From Dyadobacter luteus (lineage in GTDB: Bacteria > Bacteroidota > Bacteroidia > Cytophagales > Spirosomataceae): a DNA stretch of 64,000 nucleotides. Shown here one piece after another: positions 16,017 through 24,202 of the stretch. Under the pieces are notes generated by a model. The model searched no databases. It had not been told where the DNA came from and saw nothing but the letters and a program-made list of their open reading frames with translations. Within the stretch, counting starts at the first letter, position 1. Every line of letters begins with the position of its first letter. The translations under genes and the position numbers were made by a program. The stretch is taken from assembly GCF_003383615.1 (NCBI RefSeq), contig NZ_QNUL01000016.1:82504-146503 (forward strand). Direction: 5' to 3'.

Positions 16017-18593
16017 ATGAAATTAACCCGGTACCTTCTTCTGACGGTTCTGATGGTGCTATGTGTTTCGAACACATTTGCCCAAAAGAAAAAGGAAAAG
16101 AAAAAAGAAGACAAGAAAATTGAAAAAGCAGTTGATGCCGTAGCAACAGCTGTGAAAGACAAACTAAAGGACGACAAAAAGAAAGGTCCTAAAGCATTCA
16201 AAGAGGTGATCGATACCTCCGCAGTGAGCCAGAAAGGCATGATTTCTGTTCATAAAGTAGCGGAAAAGTGGTATTTCGAAATCCCCGACTCTATCCTTAA
16301 CAGCGATATTATGGCTGTAACCCGTTACTCTAAAACTGCTGCAGGCGGAGGAATATTCGGAGGGGAGGAAGTGAACCGCCAGATGATTCGCTGGGAAAAA
16401 GGGATGGACAACAATATACTGCTCCGTTCGGTAACTGTCGTAGTGGCAAGTCCGGATAGCACCAAGCCTATTTTCCAAGCCGTAAAAAACTCCAATTCTG
16501 ACCCTATTATCGGTGTATTTGACGTAAAGGCTGTTAAAAAAGAAGACAAAGGAAATTCTTCTGTTATCGACGTAACAGACTTTTTCAATGCTGATAATCA
16601 GGTTTTCTCATTAAGCAGTGTTTCCAAACAACTGCTTAAACTTGCTGCGTTTAAGAAAGAAGCTTCATTCATTGAGAAAATGAGCAGCTATCCTATCAAT
16701 ACAGAAATCAGGACGATCAAGACTTTTTCTGTAATTCCGCCTTCTATTTCACTTACTCCCGCTCCTCAAATTGGCCGTTACTTGCCGGCGGGACGTGATG
16801 CGGGTGTTGTGACTATGGAAATGAACACATCACTGATCCTTTTGCCAAAGGTTCCTATGAGAAAACGTTTCTTTGACAGCCGCGTCGGATATTTCGCCAA
16901 TCAATACGCAGTATTCGGAGAAGAATCTCAGAAATCTGACGAAGAAGTATTTGCTGTACGCTGGCGCCTGGAACCAAAAAATGCGGAAGATGCCAAACGC
17001 CAGAAAAACGGTGAATTGATCGAACCTAAAAAACCAATCATTTATTACATCGATCCTGCTACGCCCGTTAAATGGAGAAAATACCTGAAAGCAGGCGTAG
17101 ACGACTGGCAGGTTGCTTTTGAAAAAGCAGGATGGAAAAATGCGATCCGCGGAGAATACTGGCCTGAAAGTGATTCTACGATGAGTCTGGAAGATGCCCG
17201 CTATTCTGTAATTCGTTATTTTGCTGCGGATATTCAGAACGCTTACGGACCAAACGTACACGACCCAAGAAGCGGTGAGATTTTGGAAAGCCACGTAGGT
17301 TGGTACCACAATGTAATGCGCCTTTTGCGTAACTGGTACATCATTCAGGGAGCTGCAGTAGATCCAAACGCACGTACTAAAAAATTCAGTGACGAATTGA
17401 TGGGTGAGCTGGTTCGTTTTGTTTCTTCACACGAAATCGGGCATACATTAGGTTTGAGACACAACATGGGAGCCAGCTCGGCCACACCGGTAGAAAAGCT
17501 ACGCGACAAAGCATGGACTGATAAAAACGGACATACGTCATCTATTATGGATTATGCACGTTTCAACTACGTAGCACAGCCGGAAGATGGTATTACCAAT
17601 CTTTTCCCAAGAATCGGAGACTATGACAAATGGGCAATCGAATGGGGTTACAGTAACATCCAGGATACACAGGACGCAGAAGCAGATAAGAAAATACTTA
17701 ATGTAAAAACGAAGGAAGCTTACAAAAATCCAAGATTACGTTTTGGAACAGAAATGAGCCCTTACGATCCTCGTTATCAAACTGAAGATTTGAGCGACAA
17801 CGCTATGAAGGCGTCTGAGTATGGTATTAAAAACCTGAAAAGAATTCTTCCAAAACTGAGCGAGTGGAGCAAGGAAGATGGCGAAAGCTACAAAGAACTG
17901 GAAGAGCTTTATGGTAATGTGGTGAGTCAGTACCGTCGTTACCTGGGGCATGTGATCAAAAATGTGGGTGGTATCTACGATACTCCGATCACCTACGATA
18001 CGGAAGGCGAAACTTTCGTAACTGTACCAAAAACAACACAGAAAGAAGCCATCAGCTTCCTGAATACACAATTGTTCAAAACACCGGTATGGTTGCTTGA
18101 CGCAAGTATCCTGAACAAGATCAAGCCGGAGTCTGGTGTAGAAGCCATCAAGAGTTTACAGGAATATGCGCTTACTTCTCTGTTCGCAGGTGATCGTGCA
18201 GTTCGTCTGATCGAAACCGGTACTTCTTCTAAGTATTATACATTGGATGATCTGTTTACCGAAGTTGAAAGTGGGATTTGGTCGGAAGTGAAAGCAGGTG
18301 CTCCGATTGATGTATATCGTCGTAATCTTCAGAAATTATACACTGAAAAGCTGATTTCATTGTTGAAACCAGGGAAAGCAAATGTTCAGTCTGTACCGGT
18401 TGGTATCACTTACGGTTTCTCTACACGTGTAGTGGAATTGGAAAAAACAGATTTGCCATCCATTACAAGAGCACATCTTGAAAGTCTGAGAAGCTCTATC
18501 CAGGCTGCGATTCCTAAGACAACTGATAAAATGAGCAAATACCATTTGCAGGATCTGTCGCAAAGAATTAAATCCGCTCTGGATCCTAAGTAG
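16017..18593 (+). CDS. Secreted zinc-dependent metalloprotease (DUF5117/DUF5118/DUF4953 type)
   Basis: 858 residues. The signal peptide (MKLTRYLLLTVLMVLCVSNTFAQ) is followed by a very Lys-rich segment, then the N-terminal beta-rich domains of this Bacteroidota family (about 70-330). The metzincin-like zinc site HEIGHTLGLRH lies at 472-482, followed by SSIMDYARFNYVAQPEDG with the expected Met-turn. Other marks include PVKWRKYLKAGVDDWQVAFEKAG before the zinc site. It is probably an exported endopeptidase that digests protein outside the cytoplasm. The stop codon TAG sits at the edge of a putative inserted repeat (18593-18732). Confidence 0.85.
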   Translation: MKLTRYLLLTVLMVLCVSNTFAQKKKEKKKEDKKIEKAVDAVATAVKDKLKDDKKKGPKAFKEVIDTSAVSQKGMISVHKVAEKWYFEIPDSILNSDIMAVTRYSKTAAGGGIFGGEEVNRQMIRWEKGMDNNILLRSVTVVVASPDSTKPIFQAVKNSNSDPIIGVFDVKAVKKEDKGNSSVIDVTDFFNADNQVFSLSSVSKQLLKLAAFKKEASFIEKMSSYPINTEIRTIKTFSVIPPSISLTPAPQIGRYLPAGRDAGVVTMEMNTSLILLPKVPMRKRFFDSRVGYFANQYAVFGEESQKSDEEVFAVRWRLEPKNAEDAKRQKNGELIEPKKPIIYYIDPATPVKWRKYLKAGVDDWQVAFEKAGWKNAIRGEYWPESDSTMSLEDARYSVIRYFAADIQNAYGPNVHDPRSGEILESHVGWYHNVMRLLRNWYIIQGAAVDPNARTKKFSDELMGELVRFVSSHEIGHTLGLRHNMGASSATPVEKLRDKAWTDKNGHTSSIMDYARFNYVAQPEDGITNLFPRIGDYDKWAIEWGYSNIQDTQDAEADKKILNVKTKEAYKNPRLRFGTEMSPYDPRYQTEDLSDNAMKASEYGIKNLKRILPKLSEWSKEDGESYKELEELYGNVVSQYRRYLGHVIKNVGGIYDTPITYDTEGETFVTVPKTTQKEAISFLNTQLFKTPVWLLDASILNKIKPESGVEAIKSLQEYALTSLFAGDRAVRLIETGTSSKYYTLDDLFTEVESGIWSEVKAGAPIDVYRRNLQKLYTEKLISLLKPGKANVQSVPVGITYGFSTRVVELEKTDLPSITRAHLESLRSSIQAAIPKTTDKMSKYHLQDLSQRIKSALDPK

Positions 18594-18732
18594 TGTCTGT
18601 CTTTTTAGTCGCAAGTCTGAGTCATAATGTTCTCCGACAAGGCTTGTAAAGATCCAAAAAGCGCAGTTGACCTTTGTCAATGAGCATTTTTGGAGCGAGC
18701 GTAACGCAGTCAGAGAACATTATGGACGGACT
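18593..18732. mobile_element. Candidate MITE-like inserted palindromic element
   Basis: Non-coding 140-bp segment bounded by direct repeats CTAAGTA (18586-18592 and 18733-18739), as a 7-bp target duplication would leave. Near its right end GAGAACATTATGGACGGACT (18713-18732) is almost the reverse complement of AGTCTGAGTCATAATGTTCTC (18614-18634). Inside is a second stem, from TCCAAAAA...TTGAC (18653-18671) to GTCAA...TTTTTGGA (18676-18694), around a 4-nt loop. No open frame is present. Its first base completes the TAG stop of the metalloprotease. Could also be a structured RNA or a REP-like repeat. Confidence 0.45.
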
Positions 18733-18754
18733 CTAAGTAATAATTTTTAACTCT

Positions 18755-18808
18755 AAAAGGTTGATAAGAAAGCGATCCGTTGCTTACTTATCAACCTTTT
18801 GTTTTTTA
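18755..18808 (+). terminator. Terminator of the metalloprotease gene
   Basis: AAAAGGTTGATAAG (18755-18768) pairs perfectly with CTTATCAACCTTTT (18787-18800), followed by six Ts at 18802-18807. It lies after the candidate inserted element. Confidence 0.85.
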
Positions 18809-18830
18809 ATCGCTTACTGATTTTTTACAG

Positions 18831-19511
18831 ATGAACATACTTCCCGACCTGCTCCGTCAACAACCCGGATTTGCCAATGTTATAAATACGGGCAAACCAT
18901 TCCGAAAACTTGACTTCAGCGCTGCTAATACGCCACTTTTAAAGCAGGATCTGACTGACACAGATTCTTTTTCGAAGTACATTTTTGACGAAATGCTGTC
19001 GCAGGGAACCTATACAGGTGTCGGCGGATACAACGAAAACAGGGTGATTTACCTACAGCGTGCGCATTTTATGAAAGAAGAACAGAATCCGAGAAACATC
19101 CACCTTGGCGTAGATATCTGGGAAAGAGCCGGTGAACCTGTTTACACACCTTTGGATGCTGCTTTACACAGCTTCGCATTTAATAATCATTTAGGAGATT
19201 ATGGCCCGACGATAATTCTGACTCATCAATTGAACGGGATAGAATTTTTCACTCTGTACGGTCATTTATCCGAAAGCAGTTTGCTCGGTTTATATGTAGG
19301 TAAAGAATTTAGGAAAGGGGAAAAAATAGGAGAGATTGGCAATTATCCTCACAATGGCGATTGGCCGCCGCATCTGCATTTTCAGATTATAGCCGATATG
19401 GGGAACCGGGAAGGAGATTTTCCGGGAGTTTGTAGTATCGGAGACAGGCTGCATTTTCTCACAACCTGTCCCGATCCCAATCTGATTTTACGTATTGATG
19501 AACTGAAGTAA
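18831..19511 (+). CDS. M23-family (LytM) peptidase without signal peptide
   Basis: 226 residues. The LytM zinc ligands are visible as HLGVD (His91, Asp95) and HLHF (His181 to His183), with the additional YGHLS (His145). The N-terminal 80 residues contain no signal peptide or membrane span, and the domain seems to begin directly with a family-specific region. This differs from typical M23 enzymes, which cut peptidoglycan outside the cytoplasm. In some bacteria such a domain is fused to a phosphotransferase and class III aminotransferase; here it stands alone. Its stop abuts the stop of the convergent transporter gene with no gap. Confidence 0.8.
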   Translation: MNILPDLLRQQPGFANVINTGKPFRKLDFSAANTPLLKQDLTDTDSFSKYIFDEMLSQGTYTGVGGYNENRVIYLQRAHFMKEEQNPRNIHLGVDIWERAGEPVYTPLDAALHSFAFNNHLGDYGPTIILTHQLNGIEFFTLYGHLSESSLLGLYVGKEFRKGEKIGEIGNYPHNGDWPPHLHFQIIADMGNREGDFPGVCSIGDRLHFLTTCPDPNLILRIDELK

Positions 19512-20744
19512 TTAGTTTTTCTTTTCAAGATTAGGTAAAAACCCTGTCAGTAAGCCGATCAGCGGTAAAAACGAACACACCCAGAATACATATTCTATAC
19601 TCGTATTATCGGCCAGATTCCCAAGAATCGCAGATCCGATTCCCGCTATTCCAAAGGCAAATCCAAAAAACAAACCTGCAATCATCCCCACTTTACCAGG
19701 AATTAATTCCTGCGCATAGACCAAAATTGCGGAGAAAGCTGATGATAGCACCAGACCGATGATAATACTTAATGCACAGGTCCAGAAAAGATTAACATAA
19801 GGTAATGCCAATGCAAAAGGCGCAACACCAAGAATAGAAATCCAGATCACATACTTACGACCAATGCGGTCACCCACAGGTCCTCCGATGAACGTACCTG
19901 CTGCTACGGCAAAAAGGAAAGCGAACAGATACATCTGAGAACTTTGAATTGATACGTGAAATTTATCAATCAGATAAAATGTGAAGTAGCTGGAAAGACT
20001 GGCCATATAGATGTACTTCGAAAAAATAAGCAACAGTAGAATCGAAAGCGACCAGATTACCTTGCCCTTCGATAATTGTAGTGCACCGCTACCGCCGTCC
20101 GCAGACACCCTCTTTTTCTTGATCCGGTTCATGTTGTTTTTGTACCAACCACCTACTCGCGACAGGATGACAATGGCAAGCAACGCCACAAGGGAGAACC
20201 AGATGATTTGGAATCGTCCGTAAGGCAACAAAATCAAAGCAGCAAGCAGAGGACCTAATGAACTGCCCGCATTACCTCCTACCTGAAACAAAGACTGTGC
20301 CATACCGTGCCGTCCTCCGGAAGCCATGTGTGCAATACGGGAAGCTTCAGGATGGAAAATAGCGGATCCGACGCCGATTAACGCCACGGACATCAATACC
20401 AGATAAAAACTGGTAGCCAGCGACAATGATACCAACCCCAGAAGTGTGAAACACATACCAACGGCCAGTGCATATGGCTGAGGTTTTTTATCGGTGTATA
20501 GCCCTACCAAAGGCTGTAAAACCGAGGCACTGATCTGAAAGGTAAATGTGATTAAACCGATTTGTGAAAAGCTTAGCTGAAACGAATCCTTTACCATCGG
20601 ATAAATAGACGGGATCAGCGATTGCATTGTATCATTGAGCAAGTGAGAAAAACTCAATGCCAGTAGGATTGGAAAAACGGTTTGCTGCGCATCAGCAACA
20701 GGAACAGAAATTGTGCTGCCTGATTGTGGTTCAATTGTTTTCAT
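19512..20744 (-). CDS. MFS transporter, fosmidomycin-resistance (Fsr)-like
   Basis: 410 residues with twelve predicted transmembrane helices. The N-terminal part LSFSHLLNDTMQSLIPSIYPMVKDSFQLSFSQIGLI and GVGSAIFHPEASRIAHMASGGRHG are strongly conserved in the Fsr group. A basic central loop (NNMNRIKKKR) separates the two six-helix halves. Family members export drugs by proton antiport; the native substrate is unknown. It lies 24 bp downstream of a FadR-type regulator on the same strand, which probably controls it. Confidence 0.87.
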   Translation of the reverse strand: MKTIEPQSGSTISVPVADAQQTVFPILLALSFSHLLNDTMQSLIPSIYPMVKDSFQLSFSQIGLITFTFQISASVLQPLVGLYTDKKPQPYALAVGMCFTLLGLVSLSLATSFYLVLMSVALIGVGSAIFHPEASRIAHMASGGRHGMAQSLFQVGGNAGSSLGPLLAALILLPYGRFQIIWFSLVALLAIVILSRVGGWYKNNMNRIKKKRVSADGGSGALQLSKGKVIWSLSILLLLIFSKYIYMASLSSYFTFYLIDKFHVSIQSSQMYLFAFLFAVAAGTFIGGPVGDRIGRKYVIWISILGVAPFALALPYVNLFWTCALSIIIGLVLSSAFSAILVYAQELIPGKVGMIAGLFFGFAFGIAGIGSAILGNLADNTSIEYVFWVCSFLPLIGLLTGFLPNLEKKN

Positions 20745-20768
20745 ATTATCAAAATTGCAAGATTCATT

Positions 20769-21428
20769 TTACAGAGGCTGACCCGTGATTTTGGCTGCCC
20801 ACTCCCAGGCTTTGGCGGGCTCCTGAGCTACAATACTTTGCAATAACGCCTCATGCATATGCTGTGTGTTTACGAAGCTTTCTGTATTGATATACAATTC
20901 CAGAAAATAGCTTTGGAGGTGCTCAGCTATCGTTTTATATAGTTCAAGAAGAAATTCACTTTTAGCAGCAAATGCAATACTCAGGTGGAAATTGATGTCT
21001 GCCTGAATACATTTGTCGGGTATATTGGCAAGCGCCATTTCTCCCCGCATTTTCAAGTGTGTACCAATCACTTTGATATCCTCATCCGAACGATTTCCTG
21101 CCGCCTTTTCCGCAATTTTCAGTTCAATCAACTGTCTGATCTCATTGAGTTCCAACCCTTTTGCACGTAATACTCTTTCCGATAAGGACTCATCCAATGT
21201 TGGCCGCACTTTTTCAACGAATGTTCCCAATCCCTGCTGAACACGCACAAGCCCTGTTTGTGACAAGTTGCGGATGGCTTCCCGTACAGTAGATCTGCCC
21301 ACTCCAAACATCGCCATCAGTTCCGGCTCTGTCGGTAGCTTCTCTCCCACAGCAAACTCTCCGTCCGAAATTTTCTGAACCAATCGGGCTGCAAGTTCAT
21401 CAGCCAGATTGCGTTTTTTTATCAACAT
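20769..21428 (-). CDS. GntR-family regulator, FadR subfamily
   Basis: 219 residues from ATG 21428; two codons upstream a TTG at 21434 is also in frame but less likely. The winged helix (9-75) contains GEKLPTEPELMAMFGVGRSTVREAIRNLSQTGLVRVQQGLGTFV. The C-terminal all-helical FCD domain has the usual His/Asp metal-site candidates (DINFHLSIA and later residues). FadR-type members respond to organic acids, sugar acids or acyl-CoA. Operon with the Fsr-like exporter, so likely its regulator. A dyad CATCA-N7-TGATG lies 9 bp upstream of the start. Confidence 0.87.
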   Translation of the reverse strand: MLIKKRNLADELAARLVQKISDGEFAVGEKLPTEPELMAMFGVGRSTVREAIRNLSQTGLVRVQQGLGTFVEKVRPTLDESLSERVLRAKGLELNEIRQLIELKIAEKAAGNRSDEDIKVIGTHLKMRGEMALANIPDKCIQADINFHLSIAFAAKSEFLLELYKTIAEHLQSYFLELYINTESFVNTQHMHEALLQSIVAQEPAKAWEWAAKITGQPL

Positions 21429-21436
21429 AACCAATT

Positions 21437-21453
21437 CATCATATCATCTGATG
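21437..21453. promoter_or_regulatory. Possible FadR-type operator
   Basis: CATCA (21437-21441) and TGATG (21449-21453) form a 17-bp dyad just upstream of the regulator start, where an autoregulatory site would be expected. Spacing fits GntR-type sites only loosely. Confidence 0.3.
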
Positions 21454-21463
21454 TTTCAAAATT

Positions 21464-21492
21464 AAATGATTCTCTCGAAATCAGAATCATTT
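21464..21492 (-). terminator. Terminator of the SDR gene
   Basis: AAATGATTCT (21464-21473) pairs perfectly with AGAATCATTT (21483-21492), loop of nine. The minus-strand tail TTTAATTTTG is only partly T rich. Confidence 0.6.
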
Positions 21493-21501
21493 TTCGGAAA
21501 A

Positions 21502-22254
21502 TTACTTTTTATGAATGACAGTCGCCGCAGATTGAGCGCCTGCCAGAATCGTAAGGTCAGCTATTGTTACACGTGCCGGCGCATTGATGGCATAAAGAAT
21601 AGCATCCGCAATATCACTGGCCTGTAAAGGTTCAAACCCCTGATACACTTTATCAGCGCGGCCTTCATCCCCTTTGAAACGTACTAATGAAAATTCGGTC
21701 TCCACCGCGCCCGGAGCTACATTGGTTACCTTAATCCCATGCTGGGTAAGTTCAAGCCGCATACCTTCGCTCAACACTTCTACAGCTGCTTTGGAAGCAC
21801 AATAAACAGCCCCGTTTACGTAGGTCTGTTTACCGGCAATGGAACTAATATTAACAATATGCCCTTTTCCTCTTTCCAACATCAGCGGAATGACAGCTTT
21901 AGAAACGTACAGAAGACCTTTCACATTCCCATCGATCATAGCATCCCAGTCATCGGTATCGCCCTCGTCCAATGTTCCTAATCCGTGTGCATTACCAGCA
22001 TTATTGATCAGAATATCAATGTTTTTCCAATGGTCGGGTAAGGACCCGATCATGGCTTGCACAGAACCTTTGTCACGAACATCAAAAAGGAGTGTCGTTA
22101 CATTCACTTTTTCAGACAAACTTCCCGCCACTTCGTCCAACCGTTCCTGACGGCGCCCGCACAAAATAAGATCTATTCCTGATGCTGCAAATGCTTCAGC
22201 AGTTGCTTTTCCAATCCCGGAGGTTGCTCCGGTAATCAATGCGATACGCGACAT
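21502..22254 (-). CDS. Short-chain dehydrogenase/reductase (YdfG-like)
   Basis: 250 residues, the standard classical-SDR length. The cofactor motif TGATSGIG is at 8-15, NNAG at 84-87, and the catalytic Ser138, Tyr151 and Lys155 (SS...YCASK) are all present. The Arg38-Arg39 pair after the second strand (CGRRQERL) argues for NADP. The best-known relatives (YdfG) oxidise serine and 3-hydroxy acids, but substrate prediction for SDRs is unreliable. Stands alone between the FadR regulator and the S41 protease. Confidence 0.87.
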   Translation of the reverse strand: MSRIALITGATSGIGKATAEAFAASGIDLILCGRRQERLDEVAGSLSEKVNVTTLLFDVRDKGSVQAMIGSLPDHWKNIDILINNAGNAHGLGTLDEGDTDDWDAMIDGNVKGLLYVSKAVIPLMLERGKGHIVNISSIAGKQTYVNGAVYCASKAAVEVLSEGMRLELTQHGIKVTNVAPGAVETEFSLVRFKGDEGRADKVYQGFEPLQASDIADAILYAINAPARVTIADLTILAGAQSAATVIHKK

Positions 22255-22340
22255 TTTTAATTGTTAATGCTTTATTGTGAATTGTTATGCTGCCCTCATT
22301 CCACCGCCTCTATCACATTCTTCAATTATTAATCACAGGC

Positions 22341-24047
22341 CTACTTCTCTTTACCTTTCACTGTATTGAGGCTACTGAAATCACCTGCTTCCAATTGGCT
22401 TGCCTCACCAAACAATTGCAGCGCTTTCACATACACATTGTCTGTGGGATTAAGAACCTGGAACACTTCATTATTCAAACCTGACTTTTGCTTTCTGCCA
22501 TACACGTAGCGCCCGATGATAGCTTTCGTCTGGGAAACAATAACAGGCTTTGAAATTTTAAGTTCTTTATCATTCGGCTTGATACCCGCCTTGGAAGCAT
22601 CTTTTACGAGCTCCGCCAGCATTGTATCTGTCACATCAAAAGAAGCAAGGAAATTATTGAAAGTTTGCTTCTCAAGCTTTTTAGAATTTTCATTGGCATA
22701 CCTCAGCGCATACTCCCTGATAATATTTTTGGAATAAAGCTCAAATAAATATTTGCTGTTGGTCAGCGTGTCACGAGGCACAAAAATATCAGGGGTAATA
22801 CCGCCGCCGCCATATACCGTCCGACCTCCGTCAGTTTTATATACCTTACTTTTATCAAATTTAATACTATCTGCAAAAAACAACTCTCCGCTTTCATATC
22901 TGTGCGACAGATCCTGACTGTAATCTTCACCTTTTCCCATCTCGTAAGGCTTTTGAATACTGCGTCCGCTTGGTGTGAAATAACGTGATATAGTCAAACG
23001 AAGCTCTGAATTATCTGAAAGTTTGATTGGCATTTGTACCAGTCCTTTTCCATAGGACCTCCGACCTACTACAAGTGCACGGTCATGATCCTGCAATGCG
23101 CCTGCCAATATCTCCGAAGCAGAAGCACTTCCCTCATCTACCAGCACAATTACCGGCCCTTGTTCAAAAGCGCCCTGCACGTGTGAGCGTGTTTTTCTAT
23201 CAAAACGACTGTCTTTACCTTCTGTATATACCAAAAGCTTATCTCCGGCAATGAATTCGTCGGCCATACTGGTAGCACGTTCCATATAGCCTCCGGGATT
23301 TCCTCTGAGATCGAGAATCAATTTTTTCAAACCATCGGATTTCAACGTAGAAAGCGCAGATTTGAATTCATCAAAAGTGGTTTCCGAGAACCTGCTCACC
23401 TTAATATAGCCAATCTCTTTATCCACCATATAAGCTGCATCTACCGAATAAGTTGGGATACGGTCTCTCAAAACGGCGAAGTTCATTTTATCCTTCAGCC
23501 CTACCCTTTCAATAGCCAAATCCACTTTAGAACCTCTTTTCCCCCTTAATAACTTATAAACCTGCGCATTGGTAACGCCGGGACCGGACAATTTCTCTTT
23601 GTTGACAGTCAGAATACGGTCACCACTCTGGATACCCGCAGCTTCCGATGGCCCACCGCTGAGTGGGGTAACTACGTATACGGTATCGTTGTAAATGTTG
23701 AACTCAACCCCAATCCCATCAAACCCTGATTCCAGTTGCGATCTTGCAGCCGTGGCTTCTTCTGAATTGAAGTAAGAAGTATGCGGATCAAGCTTTTCCA
23801 GCATTTTCGAAATGGAATAATCTACAAGTTCCTGTGTATTAACGGAGTCCACATAGTTATTTTCAATATACATCAGTACTTCCCTGAACTTGGCAGAATT
23901 CTTGGCTACATCCGTCAGACTTTTACCTCCGCTGAAAAACGTACTACCGATCAGCATTCCGGCAGCCAGCGTCAATCCGATAATAATGGGAAGCTTTACC
24001 ACGGAACGGGAATTTCGAATGGGTGCCTGAGGTGTATCCTGATTCAT
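22341..24047 (-). CDS. S41-family C-terminal processing protease
   Basis: 568 residues. One N-terminal transmembrane anchor (about 19-38), a helical region, a PDZ domain (about 108-190, with VVTPLSGGPSEAAGIQSGDRI) and the S41 catalytic core. The nucleophile is Ser309 in GSASASEILAGAL and the general base Lys334 in YGKGLVQ, with the usual spacing of 25. A C-terminal extension of about 170 residues follows, common in Bacteroidota. Such proteases act in the periplasm on protein C-termini and envelope substrates. Confidence 0.92.
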   Translation of the reverse strand: MNQDTPQAPIRNSRSVVKLPIIIGLTLAAGMLIGSTFFSGGKSLTDVAKNSAKFREVLMYIENNYVDSVNTQELVDYSISKMLEKLDPHTSYFNSEEATAARSQLESGFDGIGVEFNIYNDTVYVVTPLSGGPSEAAGIQSGDRILTVNKEKLSGPGVTNAQVYKLLRGKRGSKVDLAIERVGLKDKMNFAVLRDRIPTYSVDAAYMVDKEIGYIKVSRFSETTFDEFKSALSTLKSDGLKKLILDLRGNPGGYMERATSMADEFIAGDKLLVYTEGKDSRFDRKTRSHVQGAFEQGPVIVLVDEGSASASEILAGALQDHDRALVVGRRSYGKGLVQMPIKLSDNSELRLTISRYFTPSGRSIQKPYEMGKGEDYSQDLSHRYESGELFFADSIKFDKSKVYKTDGGRTVYGGGGITPDIFVPRDTLTNSKYLFELYSKNIIREYALRYANENSKKLEKQTFNNFLASFDVTDTMLAELVKDASKAGIKPNDKELKISKPVIVSQTKAIIGRYVYGRKQKSGLNNEVFQVLNPTDNVYVKALQLFGEASQLEAGDFSSLNTVKGKEK

Positions 24048-24202
24048 GGGATTGTTGAGATTGATATATCGGGATGATAACTATAACAGTGTCAATATAA
24101 TTTAACGTGAAGTAAGGAATTTTGATTGCGTAATGCAATTGAAATCACTTATATGTGATAGCAACACAATCAAAAGCAATTTGATTTCTCCCACCACGTT
24201 TT

